A stretch of DNA of 33,623 nucleotides from Candidatus Aminicenantota bacterium (GCA_002877915.1 PNJE01000063.1:1-33623), one strand, 5' to 3'. Positions 9,851 to 17,788 are shown, counted from the stretch's first letter. The notes: generated from the letters alone by a model not told the origin. Numbers and translations are program-made.

Positions 9851-10284
9851 CAGTATAACAGCCGGCTGATAAAAAAAGTCAAAACAGAAACCACTATCAG
9901 AGAAGCCAAGGTTGGCAGCATTTTTTGTCTTTCTAAATTAGAAGTTAGGATTCCTGGCACTACCCAGCCAATAACCCTTAACCCGATTGGTTCAGAAAAA
10001 AGGTGGGGCAAAATTAGAGCCCAGACCTGGCCCAATAGGGCACCGCCCAGAATCATAAAAACAAACCGCCGGCGGCCAAACAAAATAAAATAGCGAAATA
10101 GCCAGCGATAAATTACCAGCAATAATAGCGCCACCAGGATGGTGGCCACCGGCCTCCAGGGCTGATCAAGATAAAGAGAAAAATAGGCTGGCACAATTAA
10201 CCCGCCAGGAGATACACCTGTTATTTCTACATAAATCAAAGAAAGTACCAGACCAAGAAATAGGCTATTATAATTTAAGGGCAT
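9850..10284 (-). CDS. pgsC: Poly-gamma-glutamate biosynthesis protein PgsC/CapC-like
   Basis: Multi-TM protein with YVEITGVSPGGLIVPAYFSLYLDQP and VIGWVVPGILTSNLERQ, the PgsC/CapC signatures; overlaps pgsB 3' end. Confidence 0.9.
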   Translation of the reverse strand: MPLNYNSLFLGLVLSLIYVEITGVSPGGLIVPAYFSLYLDQPWRPVATILVALLLLVIYRWLFRYFILFGRRRFVFMILGGALLGQVWALILPHLFSEPIGLRVIGWVVPGILTSNLERQKMLPTLASLIVVSVLTFFISRLLY

Positions 10285-11527
10285 GAGCCGTCCTTTCCAG
10301 ATAATCTATTATTTCCTGACCGGGGCCGACAATATTGCCCAGGCCGAAAATAACTACGTGTCCGACCGAAGACCTGGTCAAATTATCGCCAGTTTCCAAA
10401 GCTGAATTCAAGGAAGAGCTGGATAATTCGGACGGGGGAAAGGAAAATGGTTGAGAGGAACCAACAGAAGCCTTAAAAATTTTAAGCTGGGAAATTGCTT
10501 CTTTAAGAATTTTTTCCGGCTTCTTTTCTTTAATTATTCTGACTCGGCTTTCAAGTGAACATCTTTTTCTCCTCAAATACCTGGCTGCCGCCTGGCTGCC
10601 AGGACCAGAGAAAGCCAGAAGTTGCCAATGGCTTTTTATAAAGCTTTCTTTTTCCCCAGATTCTAGAAGATAATCGAGCCATTGCCGAGTTCGATCTCCT
10701 CGGTCTGGACGAAGAATCAAGACCGCCGCCATCGGCCGGCTTTCCCAGCCCATTTTCTTAATAATCATTTTCATGGCTTCCTCGGTTGACTTGGGATCAT
10801 TAGCGGCAAAGAGGCTGACAAAATTAAAGGTTAGGCCTTCACCCTCAAATGTTTTCTCCCAGGCTCGGAGACAGCCATAATCCGGATGGACCTGAATTAA
10901 TCCTTCCCGAATTTCTTCTTCTTTCAAACCAAACTCTTTTAAAACGGCTATCGCCAATCGGACATTAACCTCAAATTCCGGGTAAGGTAGCGAACGAACC
11001 AGGTCAGTTGAAAATGAATTTTTATCGATTTTAAAGAGTGAGGAACAAGCCTTTCGGGCCAAATTTTCAACCGGCTCAATAGCTTCCTCACCTGGAGTAA
11101 AAATTTTCAATGACTTTAAAAAAGCTGAAGAGAGAGAGACGGCAATTTGTTCTTCAGTTTGACCCAGTTCTTCAAGGTGATCAGGTCTGATATTGCTTAA
11201 AACCAAAATCTCCGGTTTAATCAGATGGCTACTTTCTACCCGCAAACACTCTGGTCGAATGCTCATCATTTCGGTTACCAGAAAATCGACCTTTTCTCTA
11301 ACTGCCTTTCTGATGAGTCTCTTCTGCTCGAGAATAGTCGGCTGCCCTCTTCTCTTTATTTGCTCTTCTTGACCATCAGGATAGATTAAAACGGGCTTGG
11401 AACCGGTAGTCTTGGCCATAACTCTATAACCTGCCCCCCTTAACCCGGCAGCAATCAGTCTGGTGATGCTGGATTTTCCCCTGATGCCGGTGATAGCCAG
11501 GCGATGAGGGATTTTACCCAGGGCCAT
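10268..11527 (-). CDS. pgsB: Poly-gamma-glutamate synthase PgsB/CapB-like (Mur-ligase-like ATPase)
   Basis: ITGIRGKSSITRLIAAGLRGAGYRVMAKTTGSKPVLIYPDG...LVTEMMSIRPECLRVE...VLSNIRPDHLEELG; P-loop and CapB motifs. Confidence 0.9.
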   Translation of the reverse strand: MALGKIPHRLAITGIRGKSSITRLIAAGLRGAGYRVMAKTTGSKPVLIYPDGQEEQIKRRGQPTILEQKRLIRKAVREKVDFLVTEMMSIRPECLRVESSHLIKPEILVLSNIRPDHLEELGQTEEQIAVSLSSAFLKSLKIFTPGEEAIEPVENLARKACSSLFKIDKNSFSTDLVRSLPYPEFEVNVRLAIAVLKEFGLKEEEIREGLIQVHPDYGCLRAWEKTFEGEGLTFNFVSLFAANDPKSTEEAMKMIIKKMGWESRPMAAVLILRPDRGDRTRQWLDYLLESGEKESFIKSHWQLLAFSGPGSQAAARYLRRKRCSLESRVRIIKEKKPEKILKEAISQLKIFKASVGSSQPFSFPPSELSSSSLNSALETGDNLTRSSVGHVVIFGLGNIVGPGQEIIDYLERTAHALKL

Positions 11528-11594
11528 GGCAGCCTGCTTCCCAAAAAAGGTAGGCCGCCAATCCGAAGAAAGAAATCAGAAGAAAAGTATTCAT
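11514..11594 (-). CDS. 26-aa hydrophobic ORF overlapping the pgsB start (candidate detached PgsB membrane anchor)
   Basis: Own translation: MNTFLLISFFGLAAYLFWEAGCHGPG*. Its stop lies 12 nt inside pgsB in a different frame. Confidence 0.45.
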   Translation of the reverse strand: MNTFLLISFFGLAAYLFWEAGCHGPG

Positions 11595-11600
11595 AGGAAA

Positions 11601-12002
11601 TTAAAAATTTATCTTAATTAACCGGGCTTTTATCTCATCTATTTCCCTGGGCCAATCGATGCTCAGGACCATGCTACTAACCTTGATAATAGGGATGGCA
11701 TCTTTGATTCTTACACCCAGGTTTTTCTCTGACAAATAAAGAGCTGGCTTGACAGGCATAACAATTTCCTCTTTTGGAATTAATTCATTTATTCCCCTGT
11801 TGCCTCTGAAATGTCCAATTACCTGCCCCCGCCGACCTTTAAATCTCCTGAGATCCAAAAGCGAGTCTTTAGCTTCATTTCTTTTACCCTTTTCTATCAG
11901 ATCTTCTCTAATGAGTTTAATAAAAATGGGCCAGCAGTGCAATTTATAATATTCTGAGGGGCAAAAAAATTCTTTCCGATATTCCAGAAATTTGATTCTC
12001 AA
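11601..12002 (-). CDS. Hypothetical protein (weak)
   Basis: 133-aa ORF, TTG start, no clear RBS, no recognised domain; could be a gene fragment. Confidence 0.3.
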   Translation of the reverse strand: MRIKFLEYRKEFFCPSEYYKLHCWPIFIKLIREDLIEKGKRNEAKDSLLDLRRFKGRRGQVIGHFRGNRGINELIPKEEIVMPVKPALYLSEKNLGVRIKDAIPIIKVSSMVLSIDWPREIDEIKARLIKINF

Positions 12003-12198
12003 AGTCTAGAAAACTTAATCGCCTGTCCTGGGAGCAATGGTCCAGTTTATTTCGACACCGGGTTAAAAAATTAAATCCAATCCAGAGGTGGTAAAACTAT
12101 CACTTCTGGGAAAATAAGACAGATTAAAAAATACCCTGGCTTCCGCCTAAAAAATTCTGTCCAAAATAGCTTCTAACCTGATTTTTTGGGCTTGAACT

Positions 12199-12236
12199 AA
12201 AAAAAGAAATAGAGGGGTGCCGCCGTGCACCCCTCT
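12199..12236 (-). terminator. Rho-independent terminator
   Basis: Perfect 10-bp stem AGAGGGGTGC (12211-12220) / GCACCCCTCT (12227-12236), 6-nt loop, followed on the minus strand by ATTTCTTTTTTT. Confidence 0.85.
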
Positions 12237-12239
12237 GAT

Positions 12240-12473
12240 TTAATTGAAGGAAGGGGGAATGGAAAGAAGGGCAAAGAAGGGCAAAAAGGAGGCAATTATA
12301 AAATTTTTGGTGCGCTCATCGTCTTTAAGGGAAAATAAAAGTGAGGGAGAAATTGGATTCTTTGGCTCATGTATCTTCGACTTCTCCCTCCCTAATCCAG
12401 CAAAATAATCTATATATATTGGCTTTCTATCATTAGCCTTTATATCCATTTTCTTCATCAACATTTTTCGCAC
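12240..12473 (-). CDS. Small ORF (or RNA) in a short RpoN-type transcription unit
   Basis: 77-aa ORF (GTG at 12473, or internal ATG at 12464) bounded by a perfect -24/-12 promoter upstream and a strong terminator downstream; protein not recognised. Confidence 0.45.
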   Translation of the reverse strand: MRKMLMKKMDIKANDRKPIYIDYFAGLGREKSKIHEPKNPISPSLLFSLKDDERTKNFIIASFLPFFALLSIPPSFN

Positions 12474-12487
12474 CCGCCTTTATAAGT

Positions 12488-12503
12488 AGCAAATTTCGTG
12501 CCA
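12488..12503 (-). promoter_or_regulatory. Sigma-54 (RpoN) promoter, perfect -24/-12
   Basis: Minus strand TGGCACG-AAAT-TTGCT, exact match to TGGCACG-N4-TTGCW with correct GG-N10-GC spacing. Confidence 0.85.
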
Positions 12504-12649
12504 ATTTTTATAAGAGAAAACTTGAAAAATTATAAAAAAAGTCATAAAAAAAATTACATCGAGCGTAAAGATATTTTACGAACCCGCAATTTTAATAACT
12601 TGAGAATTAATTAAAACTCCGGGAAGTTCAGCTTTTTCGGTTCATAGAA

Positions 12650-13012
12650 TCAAGCTTTTAAAAGCTCGTCTATGGTGTCAGTAAAGGCTTTAAGATCAAG
12701 AGGCTTGATAAAGAGATGGCTTACTCCCACTTGTTGAAGTTCATCAGATTTTAGCTGTTCGGGAAAGGCGGAGATTAGAATAACCTTTCCCTGGTAACCA
12801 GCTCGCCTGAATTCCTGAACCATCTGTAGGCCATTTTTATGTGGTAGCCGGAAATCGGCAATAATTAGATCGACCGGTGCACTTTGAAATCTGGCCAGAG
12901 CTTCCTGGGCATCCCTGGCTAAATAAACATTATATTTAGAAGTCAAAAGAAGAAAAAAAGTTTTTCTTATTGATTCATCGTCATCGACAATCACAATTTT
13001 TTTTTCCAGCAT
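12650..13012 (-). CDS. Stand-alone receiver-domain response regulator
   Basis: KIVIVDDDESIRKTF...DLIIADFRLPHKNGLQMV...VILISAFPE...FIKPLDLKAF; no output domain. Confidence 0.93.
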   Translation of the reverse strand: MLEKKIVIVDDDESIRKTFFLLLTSKYNVYLARDAQEALARFQSAPVDLIIADFRLPHKNGLQMVQEFRRAGYQGKVILISAFPEQLKSDELQQVGVSHLFIKPLDLKAFTDTIDELLKA

Positions 13013-13036
13013 GAATCCACCTGATTTAAAGGGAAG

Positions 13037-13052
13037 AGCATTTTTCGTGCCA
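13037..13052 (-). promoter_or_regulatory. Sigma-54 (RpoN)-like promoter upstream of the receiver gene
   Basis: Minus strand TGGCACG-AAAA-ATGCT: one mismatch from consensus, correct spacing, about 25 nt upstream of the 13012 ATG. Confidence 0.75.
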
Positions 13053-13161
13053 AAATGGATTAGATAAGCTCAGGCAGAAAAATAGTCAAAAAACTATTCT
13101 AACCGCAAATTTCTTTTCTCAGCGTTAATTTTTTTTACAAAAAAGATTAAATTCAGCTTAT

Positions 13162-14532
13162 TTAGTCAGATTCGGAATTTTCTACTTTGAGGTTATAATC
13201 CTTTATTTTCTTATCAAGCGTTGGGCGGCTGATATCAAGGATCTGGCAGGCTTTGGTTTTGCTGCCCTTAGTCACTTCCAGCACCTGCTGAATATACCTT
13301 TTCTCCACTTCCCATAGGGGAACAAGCTCTCCGGGAGAAAAAATATTTTTCTCTTCTGGAGGTTTAGTCGCAGGCTCAAAGGGCAAATTTTCCTTCAATA
13401 CTATGTCGCCCTTGGCCAGGATTACTGCCCGGGTGAGAGCATTTTCCAATTCTCTAACATTTCCTTTCCAGGGCTGATTCATTAAATATTCCATAACTTC
13501 GGGCGGTACCTTGCGCACATTCTTCTTGAGTTCACGGTTAATCTTTTCCAGAAGATAAGCCACCAATTCTGGGATATCCTCACGCCTTTCCCTTAGAGGA
13601 GGCAAAGTGATCTCTACCACCTTTAAACGATAATAAAGGTCCTCTCTGAATTTTCCCTGCCTGACTAATTCTTTCAAATTCTGATTGGTAGCTGCTATGA
13701 TGCGGGCTTCTGTTTTCAATATCCTTTCTCCCCCGACCTTCATGAAGTCCCGAGTTTCGATAACCCTCAGGAGCTTCGATTGAAGATTGGGAGAGATGTC
13801 TCCGATTTCATCGAGAAAAAGGGTGCCCTTGCCAGCTATCTCAAATTTTCCCCGGGTCTCGGCCACAGCATCAGTAAAAGCCCCCTTAACATGACCAAAG
13901 AGCTCCGATTCTAACAGGGTGTCGGAAATAGCCGAGCAATTAATAACGATAAAGGGTTCATCCTTGAATGGACTATTATAATGAATGGCTTTAGCCACTA
14001 GCTCTTTTCCGGTGCCACTTTCCCCCTGGATCAAAACATTGGTCCTGGTGTTGGCCACCGAGCCAATCAACTTGAAGACCTCTCGCATCTGGGGAGACCG
14101 ACCAATTATATTATCTATTTGATATTCCTTCTGCTTTTCCTCAACCAGATAGCTAACTTTTTCCTCCAAGGACCTCATCTGAAAGGCTTTATCAATGGTT
14201 AGGTCGAGTTCCAGGTAATCCAGGGGCTTAACTAAATATTCAAAAGCACCGGCTTTTATTGCTTCTACTGTTGTTCTCATATCATCAAAAGCGGTCATAA
14301 TCACCACGGAAGTGTTCTTGTTTTCATTCTTGATCTGCTTTAAAACATCCAGTCCATTTATATCCGGCAGCTTGACATCAAGTAGAACCAGCTCTGGCTG
14401 AAAATGGTGAAAAATTTCCAATCCCTCTTCACCACTTTCGGCTATCTTAACTTCAAATCCCCTCTTTTTAAGATGAGACCCCAAGGTACGGCTGACCAAA
14501 GGGTCATCTTCCACCACTAAAATCATTGTCAT
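13162..14532 (-). CDS. NtrC-family sigma-54-dependent response regulator (REC-AAA+-Fis HTH)
   Basis: REC domain; GESGTGKE Walker A; ELFGHVKGAFTDA; GTLFLDEIGD Walker B; C-terminal SKTKACQILDISRPTLDKKIKDY HTH. Confidence 0.96.
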   Translation of the reverse strand: MTMILVVEDDPLVSRTLGSHLKKRGFEVKIAESGEEGLEIFHHFQPELVLLDVKLPDINGLDVLKQIKNENKNTSVVIMTAFDDMRTTVEAIKAGAFEYLVKPLDYLELDLTIDKAFQMRSLEEKVSYLVEEKQKEYQIDNIIGRSPQMREVFKLIGSVANTRTNVLIQGESGTGKELVAKAIHYNSPFKDEPFIVINCSAISDTLLESELFGHVKGAFTDAVAETRGKFEIAGKGTLFLDEIGDISPNLQSKLLRVIETRDFMKVGGERILKTEARIIAATNQNLKELVRQGKFREDLYYRLKVVEITLPPLRERREDIPELVAYLLEKINRELKKNVRKVPPEVMEYLMNQPWKGNVRELENALTRAVILAKGDIVLKENLPFEPATKPPEEKNIFSPGELVPLWEVEKRYIQQVLEVTKGSKTKACQILDISRPTLDKKIKDYNLKVENSESD

Positions 14533-16013
14533 GATAATTTCTCCTTAGCCGGGGATTGGTAGGGAAGAGTAATTAGGAAGCAGCTGCCTGGTCCCTCTTT
14601 CTCCACTACTTTAATTGAGCCTCCATGTTGCTCTAAAATCCGGCGGGCATTGGCCAGCCCCAGTCCAGCCCCGGAGCTTTTCGTGGTAAAAAAGGGATCA
14701 AATATATTCTCCCAATCTTTTGGTGGGATACCACAGCCATTATCGCTGATTCGAATCTCTAACTGCGGCTCAGGCCGCCCCCTATTAAGCTCCAAGGAAA
14801 TTTCAATCTCCCCACCTTCTTCTACTGCCTCCAGGGCATTCCGTAGAACATTTAAAAAAACCTGCCTCAATTTATCTCCATCCACGTAGACCAAGGGCAG
14901 GTCCTTTCCCAAGTTTTTCTTCAAAACCACTTTTTTTTCATTAAGAGCCGGCTGGAGAATTTTGAGCGACTCTTCCAGAATTTCTTCCATCGAAAAATAA
15001 TCAAGATTAAGAACCGTCGCCCGGGTAAAGGTGAGTAGTTCTTTAATAAACTTTTCGATCTGCTCGATTCCTTCCTGAGCAATGGCCAGGTGCTCTCTTT
15101 CCACTTTATCCAGCTGCTCATTTTCAGCCAGTTTCTGAATATTTAATTTAACCGAGGTCAAGGGATTACGGATTTCATGGGCAATAGTGGCTGACAGCCG
15201 GCCGATGGAAGCCAGTTTTTCAGCCTGCACTAAGCGCCGATTTGTTTCTTCCATTTTCTGCCTGGCAACGTATAACTGCTCAGCCATTTCATTAAAACTA
15301 CGGGTAAGCTCGCCTACTTCATCTGAGGAAATCACCGGTATTCGGTAGGAAAAATCGCCCCTGGAAATTTGCTTAGTCCCCTCCACTAAATTAAGGATCG
15401 GCCTGGTAATTCTCCGGGCTAAAATATTCGCCCCGAATACTGTCAGAACGAGGATTATAAGGCCAAAACCCATCAGAACCAACCGGGTCTGGTAGATCCT
15501 CTGAAAAACATCATCCAGCTTGAGGCCGATTTTAACCGAGCCCCATTTAGTATCCGAGCCGGGGACAAAAACGGGGATTTCAATTTCCATCACTTCATGA
15601 ATCAGGCCGTTAATCTCCAGTTTAAAATTATGGTAAAAAATTGCTTCGGGGGAAACACTCCCAGCGCAATTTGTTCGGTTAATCACTTCGGAATTGCCGG
15701 CGATATTTTCGCTGATTACCACCGGTCGTCCATCCCGATCATAAAAAATTACGTAAGCCAAGTCATCCCGGACGAGACCCGAAATATTCTCATCAATTGA
15801 TTCTAAATCCCAAAGAGCCAGCCGCCGGGCATTCATTTCGGCAATGTACCTGATCATCACCAGGCCCCGATTTCGCTTCTCCTGATAAATGGCCTGGACT
15901 TCCCTTCTCTGAATCAAAAACAAAACTCCGGACATTAGCAAAATAAGTATGACCGATGTCCAGAACACTAATTGAGCATAAATTGAAACCCGAAATTTTC
16001 TTCTTGGGCTCAT
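14529..16013 (-). CDS. Sensor histidine kinase (periplasmic sensor, HAMP, HisKA, HATPase)
   Basis: Two TMs flanking a sensor region; HAMP ARRITRPILNLVEGTKQISRGDFSYRIP; ATIAHEIRNPLTSVKLNIQKL; DNGCGIPPKDWENIFDPFFTTKSSGAGLGLANARRIL. 4-nt overlaps with both neighbours. Confidence 0.96.
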   Translation of the reverse strand: MSPRRKFRVSIYAQLVFWTSVILILLMSGVLFLIQRREVQAIYQEKRNRGLVMIRYIAEMNARRLALWDLESIDENISGLVRDDLAYVIFYDRDGRPVVISENIAGNSEVINRTNCAGSVSPEAIFYHNFKLEINGLIHEVMEIEIPVFVPGSDTKWGSVKIGLKLDDVFQRIYQTRLVLMGFGLIILVLTVFGANILARRITRPILNLVEGTKQISRGDFSYRIPVISSDEVGELTRSFNEMAEQLYVARQKMEETNRRLVQAEKLASIGRLSATIAHEIRNPLTSVKLNIQKLAENEQLDKVEREHLAIAQEGIEQIEKFIKELLTFTRATVLNLDYFSMEEILEESLKILQPALNEKKVVLKKNLGKDLPLVYVDGDKLRQVFLNVLRNALEAVEEGGEIEISLELNRGRPEPQLEIRISDNGCGIPPKDWENIFDPFFTTKSSGAGLGLANARRILEQHGGSIKVVEKEGPGSCFLITLPYQSPAKEKLS

Positions 16014-17620
16014 CGGTCTATCCAGGCATCTCTCAAGTTAAGATAAAAAAAGCCCAGAGGCTGGGCTTTTAAGTTCTTAATATATGGTTGATAGGCCATC
16101 CTCTGGTTAAAGTAATAAAGAGGAATGGCCGGCAAGTCAGCTTTAAGAAGAGTCTCTATCTGCCGGAAAATACTTAGCCGACGGTCAAAACCTGACAAGT
16201 TGCTTTGGGTCTCAAGCAACTCATCTACCTGCTGGTTCTGATAATGGAAATAAAGGCTGTTAAAATAAGATCGCGAGTAAAAAAGTGGCGAAATTAAAAA
16301 CTCGGGGTCTGGCAAATTTACCAGCCAGTCAAAATAAACGAGATAAGGAGTCTGTTCATTTTTAATTTCGCTCAAGGATTTAATTGGCCTTAACTCCAGG
16401 TTGATGCTAGCCGGTCGGAGATCCTCTCTTAATTCCTGATAAATATTCTGAACAAGCTCTTTCAGGGGAAATTCAAAATACAAATAAACGGTCAGCGGCT
16501 TAGCTGGATTGCCCAGTCCGGCTTCAGACAAGGTATTATAAATCCGACTTAAATCTGCCTCTTCCTCTCGCTGAATTGGTAAGAAACCGGGCAAAAATGG
16601 AGGTATAAAATTATTAAGCACCTGAGCAAAATAGGCTGGAGAAGAAACTAACCCCGCCAGCCGGCTTTTGTCGATAAATCCAGCCAAGGCTTTTCTGATT
16701 TCCGGACGGTCAAAGGGTGGCTGGTGACAGTTGAAAAAAAGATAGGCTAAATGATTGGAACTATTTTCGATAACCTGATATTTATTTTTAGAAATCCTAT
16801 AAGACAGGTAAGGAACAACTTGGACCTCGTCTCTGAAAAAGTCATCTAAAAGAAAATAAGGGCTGATTTCAATCGTCTGGAGATAAGGTTTCCGCCCGAA
16901 ATATTTTTCATTTCTGGCCAGGCTGATGCCGATAATATCCAAACGAGAGTTTCTAAGCCAGAAATCGAATTTAAACGGGCCCGCTCCGATCGGCTTTTCA
17001 AAAAATCTTCTCTTTTCCTTAAGTATCAGGTTGCGGGGAAGAATTTTGGCAAAGCTGGCGGCTAAAAAATAAAAATTATTTATATTAGGAGATTTCCAAT
17101 CAATTTCCAGGGTCTGGCTGTCAAGTACCTTTAACCCGAGGACTTCTGAAGCCGCTCCTTGCCAAAATTCCTCTCCCCCTTCTATTCTCGAAGCAAACAA
17201 ATAAAAAAGAGGATTTCCTTTGAGCTGGAAGAGCCTCTCATATGAAAATTTTACATCTTCGGCCGTCACTGGTTGGCCATTATGGAAAACAGCTCCTTTC
17301 CTCAAATAAAAGATTACTTTTTGTCCGCCTTCTGAAATTGTCCAGTAGTCAGCCAGGCCAGGGAAAAGGCTCAAATTGCGGTCAAGCCTTAATAAACCTT
17401 CATATAGGTTTTCAATAACTTCCGGGTAACCATTCCCAGCCGGATCCAGGTCCATATTGAGAGTGCGCCCATAAGCCTTGATTCTTAAAATGCCTCCGGG
17501 CCGGGGCTGGTCAAAGCTGAAGGAAGGAGCTGGCAGATTAATACCTGGATAAACAAAAAATAAAAGCAGAAGGATTCCCAGATAATATAGAGGCCAACGG
17601 GAAGAAGGACTTCGACTCAT
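16010..17620 (-). CDS. ABC-type oligopeptide-binding protein (SBP_bac_5), N-terminally membrane anchored
   Basis: Hydrophobic N-terminus without lipobox; ENLYEGLLRLDRNLSLFPGLADYWTISEGGQKVIFYLRKGAVFHNGQPVTAEDVKFSYERLF. Confidence 0.93.
   Translation of the reverse strand: MSRSPSSRWPLYYLGILLLLFFVYPGINLPAPSFSFDQPRPGGILRIKAYGRTLNMDLDPAGNGYPEVIENLYEGLLRLDRNLSLFPGLADYWTISEGGQKVIFYLRKGAVFHNGQPVTAEDVKFSYERLFQLKGNPLFYLFASRIEGGEEFWQGAASEVLGLKVLDSQTLEIDWKSPNINNFYFLAASFAKILPRNLILKEKRRFFEKPIGAGPFKFDFWLRNSRLDIIGISLARNEKYFGRKPYLQTIEISPYFLLDDFFRDEVQVVPYLSYRISKNKYQVIENSSNHLAYLFFNCHQPPFDRPEIRKALAGFIDKSRLAGLVSSPAYFAQVLNNFIPPFLPGFLPIQREEEADLSRIYNTLSEAGLGNPAKPLTVYLYFEFPLKELVQNIYQELREDLRPASINLELRPIKSLSEIKNEQTPYLVYFDWLVNLPDPEFLISPLFYSRSYFNSLYFHYQNQQVDELLETQSNLSGFDRRLSIFRQIETLLKADLPAIPLYYFNQRMAYQPYIKNLKAQPLGFFYLNLRDAWIDR
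16045..16070 (-). terminator. Terminator-like hairpin inside the SBP gene 3' end
   Basis: Perfect 10-bp stem AAAAGCCCAG/CTGGGCTTTT with 3-nt loop; minus-strand hairpin is followed by a T7 run (CTGGGCTTTTTTTATC). Confidence 0.65.
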
Positions 17621-17720
17621 TACCTATAAATGATAGCTTAATCTGAAGTTAAAATCATCTTTTGTTAATTAAGCTAATAGAAAATTTTCGCCAATCTTAT
17701 CTCAGGCTTTCTTTAATTTT

Positions 17721-17746
17721 ATTATTATTTAAGATTATTATTTAAG
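17721..17746. repeat. Perfect 13-bp tandem duplication (ATTATTATTTAAG)2
   Basis: Two exact adjacent copies, 17721-17733 and 17734-17746. Confidence 0.9.
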
Positions 17747-17768
17747 GCGGCGCTTTAGTTTATCGACC

Positions 17769-17788
17769 AAAAAAGGCCCCCGAAGCCT
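17769..17788 (-). terminator. Probable terminator downstream of the M19 dipeptidase
   Basis: Minus strand AGGC-TTCGGGG-GCCT followed by a T-run; short GC stem. Confidence 0.45.

Noticed and set aside
13081-13098. AATAGT-CAAAAA-ACTATT hairpin downstream of the NtrC-type regulator
   Set aside because: AT-only weak stem; could be a poor terminator or chance in AT-rich sequence.
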